A stretch of DNA of 64,000 nt. It comes from JACQFZ01 sp036381895. GTDB taxonomy: Bacteria; Pseudomonadota; Gammaproteobacteria; Acidiferrobacterales; Sulfurifustaceae. Positions 18,387 to 27,137 of this stretch are shown one piece after another. The translations under genes and the position numbers were made by a program. Numbering within the stretch: the first letter of the stretch is position 1; each line of letters begins with the position of its first letter. The stretch is taken from assembly GCA_036381895.1 (NCBI GenBank), contig DASVBY010000078.1, forward strand, positions 25,867 through 89,866, read 5' to 3'. A model generated the notes under the pieces. The model ran no database searches. It had not been told where the DNA came from and saw only the letters and a list, made by a program, of their open reading frames with translations.

Positions 18387-20567
18387 TTGAGCACACCCAC
18401 CTCCGATCCGCCGCTCCGCTTTTTCGCCGTCTGCGCGAAGGGTATCGAGCCGCTGCTCGCCGATGAGCTGCGCGCGCTCGGAGCCGCCGCGGTGCGCGAG
18501 ACGCGCGCCGGTGCGGCGTTCGCGGGAGATCTCGCCGCGGCCTACCGGATCTGCCTCTGGTCGCGCCTCGCGAGCCGGGTGCTCCTGCGGCTCGCCCGCT
18601 TCCCAGCGCCCACCGCCGACGCGCTCTACGAAGGCGTCCGGTCGATCCCCTGGGGCGAACACCTGGCACCCGACGCCACGCTCGCAGTCGATGCCGCCGT
18701 CGCCGGTTCGGCCATCACGCATTCCCACTACGCGGCGCTGCGGGTGAAGGACGCGATCGTCGACCGGCTGCGCGCCGAGTGCGGCCGGCGCCCCTCGATC
18801 GACACCGCGCGGCCCGACCTGCGCGTCAACCTGTATCTCCGCGACGACGAGGCGACGCTCAGCATCGACCTTGCGGGCGAGAGCCTGCACCGGCGCGGCT
18901 ACCGCACGCAGGCGACCGCCGCCCCGCTCAAGGAAACCCTCGCTGCGGCGATATTGATTCGCGCCGGGTGGCCCGCGCTCGCACTACAGGGCGCACCGCT
19001 CGCCGACCCCATGTGCGGTTCGGGTACGCTCGTGCTCGAAGCCGCGCTCGTGGCCGCCGACGTCGCGCCGGGACTCCTGCGGGCGCGCTTCGGTTTCGAC
19101 CGCTGGCTCGGCCACGACGCCGCCGCCTGGGCGCGGCTGCGCGCGGAAGCCGAGGCGCGCCGCGAGGCGGGAAGCTCCCGGCTCCCGCCGCTCGCGGGCG
19201 GCGACCGGGATCCGCGCGCAATCGAGGTCGCGCGCAGGAACCTCGCGCGCACCGGCCTCGACCCGAACCGCGTACGCTTCGCGGTCCGCGCGCTCGGCGA
19301 GTGCCTCGAGCCCGCAGCGCCGGGCCCCGGACTGGTGGTGACGAACCCGCCCTACGGCGAGCGCATCGGCGAAGCCGCGGCGCTCGGCGCACTCTACGAG
19401 CAGCTCGGCGAGACGCTCAAGCGCTGCTATCGCGGCTGGCGCGCGGCCGTGCTCACCGGCAATCCCGCGCTCGGACAGCGGCTCGGCCTGCGCGCGCGCC
19501 GGCTGCACACGCTCTACAACGGGGCAATCGAGTGCAAGCTGCTGCACTTCGAGGTGAGCGAGCCCTGGTACCACCGCGAGCGCAAACCCGTTGCGGCGCC
19601 GGCCGACCTCGGACCGGGCGCCGAGATGTTCGCCAACCGGCTGCGCAAGAACCTGCGTCACTTCGGCCGCTGGGCGGCGCGCCAGGGCATATGCGCCTAT
19701 CGCGTGTACGACGCCGATCTCCACGAGTACAACCTCGCGATCGACGTGTACGAGGGCGACCGCCGCCGGGTGCACGTGCAGGAGTATCAGGCACCCGCGA
19801 GCATCGAGCCGCGCCTCGCCGCGCGGCGCCTGCGCGAGGCGCTCGCGGTCATCGGCCTCGTGCTCGACGTCCCGGAATCACAGGTGTACCTCAAGGTGCG
19901 CGCACGCCAGACCGGCCGCCGGCAGTACCAGCGCCTCGGCGAAACCGGCGAGCTCCACGAGGTCCGCGAAGGCCCCTGCCGTTTCCTGGTGAACTTCACC
20001 GACTACCTCGACACCGGGCTGTTCCTCGATCACCGGCCGGTGCGGCACATGATCGGAACGCTCGCGCGCGGCCGGCGCTTCCTCAACCTCTTCGGCTATA
20101 CCGGGACTGCCACCGTGCACGCCGCTCTCGGCGGGGCGCGCGCGAGCGTGACCGTGGACCTGTCGCGCACCTACCTCGACTGGGCGCGGCGCAACTTCGC
20201 GCTCAACGGCGTCGACCCGCAGCGGCACGCGCTCGTCCAGGCCGACGTGCTGCGCTGGCTCGCGGCGTATCGCGGCGAGCGCTTCGACCTCGTGTTTCTC
20301 GATCCGCCCACATTCTCGCGCTCGAAACGCATGGAGGAAACGCTCGACTTGCAGCGCGATCACGTCGCGCTGCTCGAGCAGGCGGCGCGGCTGCTCGCGC
20401 CCGAGGGGGTGCTGCTGTTCTCGACGAACTACCAGCGCTTCAAGCTCGACCGCGCGGCGCTCGCGCGGTTCGCGATCGAGGACATCACGCGCGCGTCGAT
20501 ACCGCGGGACTTCGCGCGCAACCCGCGCATCCACCAGTGCTTCCGCATCACGCGGCGAAGCGGCTGA
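18387..20567 (+). CDS. rlmL: bifunctional 23S rRNA methyltransferase RlmKL (726 aa)
   Basis: Methylates 23S rRNA at G2445 (N2, RlmL half) and G2069 (N7, RlmK half). The TTG start at 18387 has GGGAGCG upstream. A THUMP domain spans about residues 10-160; the RlmL methyltransferase has DPMCGSGTLVLEAA near 207 and VTNPPYGERIGEAA near 318 (catalytic NPPY). The RlmK half has FLNLFGYTGTATVHAA near 566 and LDPPTFSRSKRMEETLDL near 639. The length matches fused RlmKL. Ends only 4 bases from the convergent DUF3775 gene. Confidence 0.95.
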   Translation: MSTPTSDPPLRFFAVCAKGIEPLLADELRALGAAAVRETRAGAAFAGDLAAAYRICLWSRLASRVLLRLARFPAPTADALYEGVRSIPWGEHLAPDATLAVDAAVAGSAITHSHYAALRVKDAIVDRLRAECGRRPSIDTARPDLRVNLYLRDDEATLSIDLAGESLHRRGYRTQATAAPLKETLAAAILIRAGWPALALQGAPLADPMCGSGTLVLEAALVAADVAPGLLRARFGFDRWLGHDAAAWARLRAEAEARREAGSSRLPPLAGGDRDPRAIEVARRNLARTGLDPNRVRFAVRALGECLEPAAPGPGLVVTNPPYGERIGEAAALGALYEQLGETLKRCYRGWRAAVLTGNPALGQRLGLRARRLHTLYNGAIECKLLHFEVSEPWYHRERKPVAAPADLGPGAEMFANRLRKNLRHFGRWAARQGICAYRVYDADLHEYNLAIDVYEGDRRRVHVQEYQAPASIEPRLAARRLREALAVIGLVLDVPESQVYLKVRARQTGRRQYQRLGETGELHEVREGPCRFLVNFTDYLDTGLFLDHRPVRHMIGTLARGRRFLNLFGYTGTATVHAALGGARASVTVDLSRTYLDWARRNFALNGVDPQRHALVQADVLRWLAAYRGERFDLVFLDPPTFSRSKRMEETLDLQRDHVALLEQAARLLAPEGVLLFSTNYQRFKLDRAALARFAIEDITRASIPRDFARNPRIHQCFRITRRSG

Positions 20568-20571
20568 CGGG

Positions 20572-20955
20572 TCAGTCCCCGCAGGAGTAGCCGAGCGCCG
20601 CGAGGCCTTCTTCCAGGTAATCCGCGACGAGCGGCGTCGTCAACAGGTACTCGGCGGTGTGCGGAGTCCACTCCTCCCCGGCCTGCCGGAACGCGGTGTT
20701 CCACTCGCTCGCGTCGAAGTCGCCGCGGCCGATCCACATGAGCGTGACGAGCGCCACCTGCTGGTCGGGCTCGAGATCGTCGACCGTACTCTTGAACTCC
20801 TGGAACGTCGGATCGTCCTGACGGTCGCCAAGGACGTCGGCGACCATGTCGTGCGAGGCCGTCGGCTCCTCGGGGATGCTCACGCCCTCCTTGGCGTGGA
20901 ACTCGCGTGCGCGCTCGATCAGCGTGCAAACGATCTCGGGATTCAGATTGAGCAT
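20572..20955 (-). CDS. DUF3775 domain protein (127 aa)
   Basis: Acidic cytoplasmic protein. MLNLNPEIVCTLIERAREF at the start, QQVALVTLMWIGRGDFDASE near residue 64 and YLLTTPLVADYLEEGLAALG near the end match the DUF3775 layout. Function unknown. Monocistronic, facing rlmL tail to tail and divergent from the DUF1244 gene. Confidence 0.85.
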   Translation of the reverse strand: MLNLNPEIVCTLIERAREFHAKEGVSIPEEPTASHDMVADVLGDRQDDPTFQEFKSTVDDLEPDQQVALVTLMWIGRGDFDASEWNTAFRQAGEEWTPHTAEYLLTTPLVADYLEEGLAALGYSCGD

Positions 20956-21103
20956 GTGCGTTCCCGTAACAACGCGACCGCCCCATGGTACCCCAGTCGG
21001 CGCGGCGTAAAGACGCGCGGCGGGCGCGGCGAAAGCGGGCGATGAAAAAACCGGGATGCGTTGGTATCCTCATCGGCAACGTTGCAATAGCGAGGACGCC
21101 GAC

Positions 21104-21418
21104 ATGAACGAGCAAACCCGCATCGAGCTCGAGGCCGCGGCCTTCCGCGGGCTCATTGCGCACCTGCAGCGCCGTACGGACGTGCAGAACATCGACCTCA
21201 TGAACCTCGCGGGCTTCTGCCGCAACTGCCTCGCCAAGTGGTACATGGCGGCGGCGAAGGAGCGCGGCATCGAGATGAACTACGATCAGGCACGCGAGGT
21301 CGTATACGGCATGCCGTACGAAACCTGGAAGGCGAAGTACCAGAAGGAAGCGACGCCGGAGCAGCAGCAGAAGTTCGAGGAGACCAGGCCGCTGCACGCC
21401 GTCATCAGCGGCCACTGA
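21104..21418 (+). CDS. DUF1244 family protein (104 aa)
   Basis: Small conserved protein. LMNLAGFCRNCLAKWYMAAA near residue 32 (CxxC) and ARE VVYGMPY followed by WKAKYQ near 63-75 are diagnostic of DUF1244. The ATG at 21104 follows GAGGACGCCGAC; the open frame extends 48 bases upstream without a good start. A TATCCT at 21065-21070 could be a -10 element. Function unknown; likely cytoplasmic. Confidence 0.9.
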   Translation: MNEQTRIELEAAAFRGLIAHLQRRTDVQNIDLMNLAGFCRNCLAKWYMAAAKERGIEMNYDQAREVVYGMPYETWKAKYQKEATPEQQQKFEETRPLHAVISGH

Positions 21419-21441
21419 GGGATTCCCCCGGGAGCGGAAAC

Positions 21442-22299
21442 ATGCCGGCGCGCCGCATCCGCCTGTTCGTACCCGCCGCGCGCACCCTCGAAGGGGCGGG
21501 CGTCACCGTGCACCGCACCATCGGCACGCCGCGGCTGCGGCACCTCGATCCGTTCCTGATGCTCGATCAGTTCCGCAGCGACGACCCGGAGCAGTACATC
21601 GCCGGCTTCCCGGACCACCCGCACCGCGGCTTCGTCACACTCACCTACATGATCGACGGCCACATGCTGCACCGCGACAGCATGGGCAACCGCGGCGACC
21701 TGCGCTCGGGCGGCGTTCAGTGGATGAAGGCGGCGAGCGGCGTGATCCACTCGGAGATGCCGCAGCAGACGGCCGGGCTCATGCGCGGCTTTCAGCTCTG
21801 GATCAACCTGCCGGCGGCCGAGAAGATGACCGATCCCGAGTACCAGAACTACGAGCCCGAGCAGATCCCCGCGGTCGAGACGGACGGCGAGCGGGTGAAG
21901 GTGATCGCGGGCGCGTATCGCGGCGCACGCGGGCCGATCCAGGATCCCAATACCGACGTCGTCTACCTCGACGTCGCGCTCGCCGGGGGCCGCGAGCTCC
22001 GTCACGCCCTGCCCGCGGGGCACACGGCGTTCGTGTATCTCTTCGAAGGCGAGGCCGATGTCGCCGGCGCCAGGCTTCCGAACGACTCGCTCGCCGTGCT
22101 CGACGAGGGCGACCGCGTCGAAGTCCGCGCCGGCGCGGCGGGCGCGCGCTTCCTCCTCGTCGCCGGTCGCCCGCTCGGGGAGCCCATCGTGCAGTACGGC
22201 CCCTTCGTCATGACCCGGCCGGAAGAGATCCGCGAAGCGATCGAGGACTACAACAACAACCGCCTCGTGCGCCGCCGCGCCCAGATCGTGTCGGATTGA
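21442..22299 (+). CDS. pirin family protein (285 aa)
   Basis: Bicupin protein. FLMLDQFRSDD near residue 40, FPDHPHRGFVTLTYMIDG near 57 and GGVQWMKAASGVIHSEMP near 92 supply the two histidines, further His and Glu of the pirin iron site. Some pirins act as quercetin dioxygenases, others as regulators; the sequence does not decide. The ATG at 21442 has GGGAGCGG upstream, 23 bases after the DUF1244 stop, so the two are probably co-transcribed. Confidence 0.93.
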   Translation: MPARRIRLFVPAARTLEGAGVTVHRTIGTPRLRHLDPFLMLDQFRSDDPEQYIAGFPDHPHRGFVTLTYMIDGHMLHRDSMGNRGDLRSGGVQWMKAASGVIHSEMPQQTAGLMRGFQLWINLPAAEKMTDPEYQNYEPEQIPAVETDGERVKVIAGAYRGARGPIQDPNTDVVYLDVALAGGRELRHALPAGHTAFVYLFEGEADVAGARLPNDSLAVLDEGDRVEVRAGAAGARFLLVAGRPLGEPIVQYGPFVMTRPEEIREAIEDYNNNRLVRRRAQIVSD

Positions 22300-22312
22300 A
22301 GCGGCGCGGCGC

Positions 22313-22332
22313 CCGCTCCGCGGGGGGAGCGG
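22313..22332. terminator. hairpin between convergent pirin and Rho-N-like genes
   Basis: CCGCTCC (22313-22319) and GGAGCGG (22326-22332) form a perfect 7-bp stem with a 6-base loop, 13 bases past the pirin stop. No T-run follows on either strand, so intrinsic termination is uncertain. Confidence 0.35.
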
Positions 22333-22350
22333 ACGCCGGAGACGCCGGCG

Positions 22351-22674
22351 TCAAACGGTCGCGCGGCGGATCTGGCGCTTCAGGTCGTGGATCTGGCGCA
22401 GCACGGCCTTGAGCTGCGTCCGGTCGTCCGAGGCGAGGATCTCGTCGCGCTTCTTCTTGAGCTCGCGGATCTTCCCCTTCACCGCGGTCTTGTCGATGCC
22501 GACCACCTGGTGGTGGGCGTGCATGTCGATCCCGAGCGCCTTGCAGATCGCGGGCAGCAGATGATCCTTGTTCATCTGCGTGTAGCCCTGCACCGCTTCG
22601 TGCTGGATGCCCGCCGCGATCTCGCGCAGCTCCGCAACCGGTTTTTTCTTCAGCTCTTCGTACGTATACGCCAT
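22351..22674 (-). CDS. Rho N-terminal-like domain protein (107 aa)
   Basis: The first ~45 residues (YEELKKKPVAELREIAAGI, then NKDHLLPAICKALGI) resemble the helical Rho N-terminal/SAP-like fold that contacts nucleic acid. The rest is a highly charged helix with KGKIRELKKKRDEILASDD and LKRQIRRATV, probably a coiled coil. No ATPase part exists, so it is not a Rho factor. Possible small RNA/DNA-binding protein. AGGAGGTAGG precedes the start. Confidence 0.78.
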   Translation of the reverse strand: MAYTYEELKKKPVAELREIAAGIQHEAVQGYTQMNKDHLLPAICKALGIDMHAHHQVVGIDKTAVKGKIRELKKKRDEILASDDRTQLKAVLRQIHDLKRQIRRATV

Positions 22675-22738
22675 CCTACCTCCTGCGAACGCAGATACGA
22701 GAGACGGAATCGAAGATACAAGGAAGCCGCATTCCGCC

Positions 22739-23446
22739 TCAACTGCGCAGGTGCCGCTCGAGGAACGCGAGGGTGCGCGGCCAGGAGGCCTCGGCGGCCG
22801 CCTCCCGGTAGCGCTCCGGATTCGTGAAGTTCATGAACGCGTGGCCCGCGTTCGCGTACGCGTGGAACTCGTGCGCCTTGCCGTGGCGCGTGAGCTCGGC
22901 GTCGAGCTTGATGCGGTCGGCGGGCGCGGGGTTGTCGTCCTCCTCGCCGAAATGGAACTGCAGCGGGCAGCCGATCTCGCGCGTGCGCGCGTACGGCGCC
23001 GGCATGCCCTCGCCCCACGGCACCATGATGTTGCCGCCGTAGTACACCACCGCCGCGCGCAGCACCCGGCTCACGGCCGCCATCATGTAGGCGATGCGTC
23101 CGCCCATGCAGAACCCGAGGATCCCGATGCGCCCGGGATCGACCTGCGGGTGCTCGCGGAGGTACCCGATCGCGGCGTCGACGTCGGCGATGACCTCGCG
23201 GTCCGTGAGCCGGCGCATGCGCTCGAGCGGCGCGGCATGTCCGGTCTGGCGGTGATAGAGGTCGGGCGCGACGGCCGCGTACCCGGCACGGCCGAGACGC
23301 TCCACGATCGAATGGATGAACGTATCGACGCCCGGCGCGTGCATTACCACGACGAGCGCCGGCACGCGCCCGGCGGTCGCCGGCGTCCCGCCGTGCAGCG
23401 CCATGCCGGCGCCGGCGACGGGTATGGTGCGGGTGTACGAGTTCAC
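22739..23446 (-). CDS. dienelactone hydrolase family protein (235 aa)
   Basis: Alpha/beta hydrolase. ILGFCMGGRIAYMM near residue 105-118 is the GxCxGG nucleophile elbow with catalytic Cys; PLQFHFGEEDDNPAP near 162 supplies the acid, and ANAGHAFMNF near 198 the His. Signal peptide absent, cytoplasmic. The GTG at 23446 was chosen since AAGGGACG lies just upstream and the preceding 49-aa gene stops 2 bases earlier. Another dienelactone hydrolase homologue lies at 37688. Substrate unknown. Confidence 0.87.
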   Translation of the reverse strand: MNSYTRTIPVAGAGMALHGGTPATAGRVPALVVVMHAPGVDTFIHSIVERLGRAGYAAVAPDLYHRQTGHAAPLERMRRLTDREVIADVDAAIGYLREHPQVDPGRIGILGFCMGGRIAYMMAAVSRVLRAAVVYYGGNIMVPWGEGMPAPYARTREIGCPLQFHFGEEDDNPAPADRIKLDAELTRHGKAHEFHAYANAGHAFMNFTNPERYREAAAEASWPRTLAFLERHLRS

Positions 23447-23448
23447 GC

Positions 23449-23598
23449 TCAACGTCCCTTGTGTACGCGATACTTCGCGGCATAGTGCCGGCCGAGGACC
23501 TTGCGCGTCTGCGCCGCCGCAGCGCGGTTCTGCTTGACGAGCAGCTCGTCGCGCAGCGTCTTCGGCGGCGCCGGGCGTTTCCTGCTTCGCGTCTTCAT
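23449..23598 (-). CDS. small basic protein (49 aa)
   Basis: MKTRSRKRPAPPKTLRDELL followed by RKVLGRHYAAKYRVHKGR at the end: about one third Lys/Arg, no hydrophobic segment. Its TGA is separated by two bases from the GTG of the dienelactone hydrolase, indicating translational coupling. I do not recognise a named family. The composition would fit binding to RNA or DNA. Too short to be certain, but the tight junction and lack of a competing gene support it. Confidence 0.6.
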   Translation of the reverse strand: MKTRSRKRPAPPKTLRDELLVKQNRAAAAQTRKVLGRHYAAKYRVHKGR

Positions 23599-23656
23599 GC
23601 CGGGGATGGTGCGCCGGCGCGCCGGCGGAGGCAAGCCGCGCGGCCAACGGCCCGCG

Positions 23657-24040
23657 CTACGCGTCCCCATCGCCTTTGCCGCCGAATAGCCGCTCGACCG
23701 CCGCGCGCGCCGCATCGGGCGCCTCCTCGGACGCGGCGCCGCCGTCGAAGAGCGCATCGAGGCGCGCTTTCGCGCTCGCCGCCTTCTCGCGGGCGCGCGC
23801 ATCGTACGCACCCGGCCGCGGCTTGAACCAGTCGCAGTAGTTCGCGCGTTCCTTGTCGATCACTTCCTCCGCGCGGATCTCGCTGCACTGGCGCGTGGTG
23901 CGCGGATCGAAGAACTGGCACAGGCGGCAGACGTGCAGCTCCGCCTTGCAGGCGGGGCACTCCGCGAGGCGCGAGAGCGGCAGCGGCAGCGCCGCGAGCG
24001 GCCCGCCGCACTTCCAGCAAACGAGCGCCGCCGCGCTCAT
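23657..24040 (-). CDS. cysteine-rich zinc-ribbon-like protein (127 aa)
   Basis: VCWKCGGPL near residue 8, ECPACKAELHVCRLCQFFD near 28 and RQCSEIRAEEV/NYCDWFKPRPGAYD near 50-75 give eight cysteines, enough for one or two zinc sites or an Fe-S site. The last ~45 residues are Ala/Glu-rich. Its ATG overlaps the TGA of the ParB-like gene (ATGA at 24037-24040), so the two are coupled and probably act together. The function is unknown. Confidence 0.8.
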   Translation of the reverse strand: MSAAALVCWKCGGPLAALPLPLSRLAECPACKAELHVCRLCQFFDPRTTRQCSEIRAEEVIDKERANYCDWFKPRPGAYDARAREKAASAKARLDALFDGGAASEEAPDAARAAVERLFGGKGDGDA

Positions 24041-25053
24041 TCTTCCCCGCCCGCCATGGCGGCAACCAGCGCGAGATCGGCGCCGCGCACGGAATCGAGA
24101 TCGAACTTCTTCGCCGCCGCCGCCATGCGCGTGAGCGCCTCGCCGATCGGCATCGGCGGCGCGGTGTCGCCCTTCTTCGCGCGATGGAAGCGCACCGGGT
24201 TGATGCGCGCGACCACGTAGTTGCGCAGGTACGGCGATTTGAAGCCGCGCTTCTGCAGCGCCTCGATGATGCGCTTTACCTGCGCGTCGATGTCGAGCAG
24301 CCGCGCGGCGTAGTCCGCGCGCTTGCGCAGGCTCACGGAAAGGCCGCGGTCCGAAAAGCGGTCGATCTTCTTGAGCAGCGGACTGTAGGCGCCGCCGGCG
24401 AAGCGGCCGTTCTCCTCGTACACGATCCCGAGCGTGAGCAGCTCCGGCGCCTCGAACTCCGCGGCGAACCCGCTCTCCTTCGCCTGCGGGGAGCGCTCCG
24501 CGAGGCGGCGCGCCATGCGGATCACTTCGAGGCTGCGGTCGCGCAGGTTGTGCGCCTTCTCGGTGTTGAGCGCGAGGATGCGAAACGCCAGGCGTTCGTC
24601 GGGCGAGACCAGTGCCGTGATCTGCCGCAGCCCGAGCACCTTCGCGGCCGCGAGCCGGTGGCGCCCGTTCGGGGTCCAAAGCCGGCCGTCTTCGCCGCGC
24701 ACGACGATGAGCGGATCGAGGAACGCGCCCGCTTCCTCGATCTTCCCGGCGAGCCGCTTCGCATGCGTCGGGGAGAGATCCCGCTGGAACGGCGTCGGTT
24801 CCACGGCGTTGAGCGGCAGCGCCGCGAGGAGCAGCGCGCGCCCCGAGAGCGGCTCGCGGTACGCGCCGAGCGGTGCGCCGCCCGCGGCGCGCACTTCCTC
24901 GGCGAGCGGCGCGACCTCCGGGGCGTCGCACCCGAGCGCCATGTCCGCGACCTCGAGCCCGCGCTTCTGCGCGCGCGGCGCGAGCGAGGCGCGGCCGCGC
25001 GCGGGGCGCCGGCCCGCGGTCTTGGCGCGCTTCGGTTTCGCCTGTGCCGCCAT
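24037..25053 (-). CDS. ParB N-terminal-domain protein, not a chromosome-partition ParB (338 aa)
   Basis: A basic Ala/Lys/Arg-rich tail of ~40 residues is followed by a ParB/Srx-fold domain: LPLNAVEPTPFQRDLSPTHA near residue 80, DPLIVVRGEDGRLWTPNGRH near 112 and the nucleotide-binding-like GRHRLAAAKVLG near 129. The C-terminal half (KKIDRFSDRGLSVSLRKRAD, KRGFKSPYLRNYVVARINP) is unlike the partition ParB dimer. No parA or parS motif is nearby. ATG 25053 is preferred to GTG 25059. It is coupled to the downstream cysteine-rich gene. Confidence 0.82.
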   Translation of the reverse strand: MAAQAKPKRAKTAGRRPARGRASLAPRAQKRGLEVADMALGCDAPEVAPLAEEVRAAGGAPLGAYREPLSGRALLLAALPLNAVEPTPFQRDLSPTHAKRLAGKIEEAGAFLDPLIVVRGEDGRLWTPNGRHRLAAAKVLGLRQITALVSPDERLAFRILALNTEKAHNLRDRSLEVIRMARRLAERSPQAKESGFAAEFEAPELLTLGIVYEENGRFAGGAYSPLLKKIDRFSDRGLSVSLRKRADYAARLLDIDAQVKRIIEALQKRGFKSPYLRNYVVARINPVRFHRAKKGDTAPPMPIGEALTRMAAAAKKFDLDSVRGADLALVAAMAGGEE

Positions 25054-25143
25054 GAGCACAGTTTATCGAAAACTCGCGGCGAGCCGCGAGGCGGCGCCGC
25101 GCCCGCGCCTGGGCCCGCGCGGGGCAGCAGCCGCCGAAGACGC

Positions 25144-25149
25144 TATAAT
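25144..25149 (+). promoter_or_regulatory. candidate -10 element for the ABC ATPase gene
   Basis: A perfect TATAAT at 25144-25149 lies 28 bases before the ATG at 25177. No good -35 hexamer is visible 16-18 bases upstream. Confidence 0.45.
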
Positions 25150-25176
25150 CCGCGCGGCCATCGTTTCCCGCTTTCC

Positions 25177-25959
25177 ATGAACATCATCGAACTGCAGAAC
25201 GTCACCGCTTACCGCGGCGACACGCGCGTCTTCGACGGCCTGTCGCTCGCGATCCCGCGCGGCTGCAACACCGCGATCCTCGGTCCGAACGGCGCCGGCA
25301 AGACGACGCTGCTCAAGCTGCTCGCGCGCGAGATCTATCCGGTCGAGCAGGAGGGGAGCCGCCTGCTCCTCTTCGGCCAGGAGCGCTGGAACGTGTGGGA
25401 GCTGCGCGCGCGCCTCGGCATCGTGTCGCACGATCTGCAGCGCGAGTACGTCGGGCATGCGACCGGGCTCAACGTCGTGCTCTCCGGGTACTACTCGAGC
25501 GTGGACGTCTGGGCGCACCAGCGGTTCACGCGCGCCGAGCGGGAGCGCGCGGCGGCGCTCATGGAGCAGCTCGGGATCGGGGCGTTCCGCGACAAGCTCT
25601 ACGCCACGATGTCGACCGGCGAGCAGCGCCGCTGTCTGCTCGCGCGGGCGCTCGTCAACGACCCCGAAACGCTGGTGCTCGACGAGCCGACCAGCGGTCT
25701 CGATCTCAAGGCCTGCTTCCAGTACATCGATACGGTGCGCGCGCTCATGCGCGCCGGCAAGACGGTGGTGCTGGTGACGCACCACATCCACGAGATCCCG
25801 CCCGAGATCGAGCGCACCGTGCTGCTCAAAGCCGGCCGCGTGCTCGCCGACGGCCGCAAGTCCAAGGTCCTGACGGACGCGAACCTGACGGCGCTCTTCG
25901 AGACGCCGATCAAGCTCGTGCAGGCGAACGGGTTCTACCAGGTCATGCCCGGCGCCTGA
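25177..25959 (+). CDS. stand-alone ABC transporter ATP-binding protein (260 aa)
   Basis: One ABC domain. Walker A GPNGAGKTT near residue 37, a signature MSTGEQRRCLLARAL near 144 (STGEQ in place of SGGQ), Walker B LVLDEPTSGLD near 166 and the switch VTHHIHE near 203. No permease or binding protein gene is adjacent, as for ModF/YlmA-like orphan ATPases. It may serve a transporter encoded elsewhere or have a non-transport role. Confidence 0.9.
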   Translation: MNIIELQNVTAYRGDTRVFDGLSLAIPRGCNTAILGPNGAGKTTLLKLLAREIYPVEQEGSRLLLFGQERWNVWELRARLGIVSHDLQREYVGHATGLNVVLSGYYSSVDVWAHQRFTRAERERAAALMEQLGIGAFRDKLYATMSTGEQRRCLLARALVNDPETLVLDEPTSGLDLKACFQYIDTVRALMRAGKTVVLVTHHIHEIPPEIERTVLLKAGRVLADGRKSKVLTDANLTALFETPIKLVQANGFYQVMPGA

Positions 25960-25985
25960 CGGCGCTGCCCGGCGCGTGCGCGCCT

Positions 25986-27137
25986 TCAGGAGCGCGGCAG
26001 GGTGCCGGGCATGCCCGCCTCGAGATCGAACTTGAGCGAGAGAAACGCCATCAGGTCGCGGCGCGACAGGATCCCGATCAGCCGCCCGTCGTGCATGACC
26101 AGCAGCCGGCCGCTGCCGCTGCGCTGCATGCGGCTCCAGGCCGCGAGCGCATCGGCGGTCGGATCGATGACGTGATCCGGCGTGCACGGCTGCATGATGT
26201 CGCGCACGGTGCGCCGCACCCATTCCGCCTGCGGCACCTTCTTCACCTCGTCGAACTCCACGATCCCGAGCACGCGCTCGTGCTCGACGACCGGGAACAT
26301 CTTGTGCCGGGTACGATAGATGTAGTCCTCGACGAGCAGATTGAGCGGCAGGTCGGCGCGCACCGTGACCGGATTCAACGTCATGAAACGGCGCACGTGC
26401 TCGCCCTTCATGGCGTCGCGCAGGAGCAGCTGCTGATACGACATGCCGGCGGCGCCGCGCAGAAACAGCCCGATCAGGAACCACCACATGCCGCCGATGA
26501 AGTTGCCGGTGACGAATGCAATGGCGCCGAGCACTATCAGCGCCAGCCCGAACCCCGAGCCGATGTTCGCCGCGATGCGGGTCGCCCAGCGGAAATCGCC
26601 CTTCCAGCTCCAGAGCGCGGCGCGCAGCATCCGCCCGCCGTCGAGCGGAAACCCGGGCACCAGGTTGAAGGCGCCGAGGACGAGGTTGATGAGACCGAGG
26701 TAGTACAGCACGCCGTTGACCGGGCGCGGAGCGTCGCCCGCGGTGGCGAGGTAGGCCTGGTACAGCAGGAAGGCGAGCACGAAGCTCGCGATCGGACCGG
26801 CGACCGCCATCATGAACTCGGACTTCGGCGTGGGCGGCTCCTGCTGCATCTCGGCGACCCCGCCGAAGATGAAGAGCGTAATGCCGTGGATCGGCAGCCC
26901 GTAGCGGCGCGCCACCAGCGAATGGGACAGCTCATGGAACACGATCGAGAACAGCAGCCCGATGGCGCCGGCGATCCCCATCCACCAGTAGGTGCTCGTC
27001 GCGAGGTTCGGCGTGATCACGGGAAAGAGGCCGAGGGCGAGCGACCACGCGACCAGGAACGCGAGCAGAAACCAGGAGAGGTCCAGCCGTACCTCGAAAC
27101 CGAGCAGACGAAACAGCGTGAAGCGCCGCGTGAACAT
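25986..27137 (-). CDS. site-2 protease (M50) family protein with CBS pair (383 aa)
   Basis: Intramembrane metalloprotease. IVFHELSHSLVARRYG near residue 65 has the HExxH zinc site in a membrane helix, and NLVPGFPLDGGRMLRA near 165 is the NxxPxxPLDGG motif with the third ligand. Four to six hydrophobic segments cover residues 10-235. Two CBS motifs follow (VTVRADLPLNLLVEDYI; HDGRLIGILSRRDLMAFLS) and probably sense adenine nucleotides. AGGAGGTGTG just before ATG 27137 fixes the start. Confidence 0.93.
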   Translation of the reverse strand: MFTRRFTLFRLLGFEVRLDLSWFLLAFLVAWSLALGLFPVITPNLATSTYWWMGIAGAIGLLFSIVFHELSHSLVARRYGLPIHGITLFIFGGVAEMQQEPPTPKSEFMMAVAGPIASFVLAFLLYQAYLATAGDAPRPVNGVLYYLGLINLVLGAFNLVPGFPLDGGRMLRAALWSWKGDFRWATRIAANIGSGFGLALIVLGAIAFVTGNFIGGMWWFLIGLFLRGAAGMSYQQLLLRDAMKGEHVRRFMTLNPVTVRADLPLNLLVEDYIYRTRHKMFPVVEHERVLGIVEFDEVKKVPQAEWVRRTVRDIMQPCTPDHVIDPTADALAAWSRMQRSGSGRLLVMHDGRLIGILSRRDLMAFLSLKFDLEAGMPGTLPRS

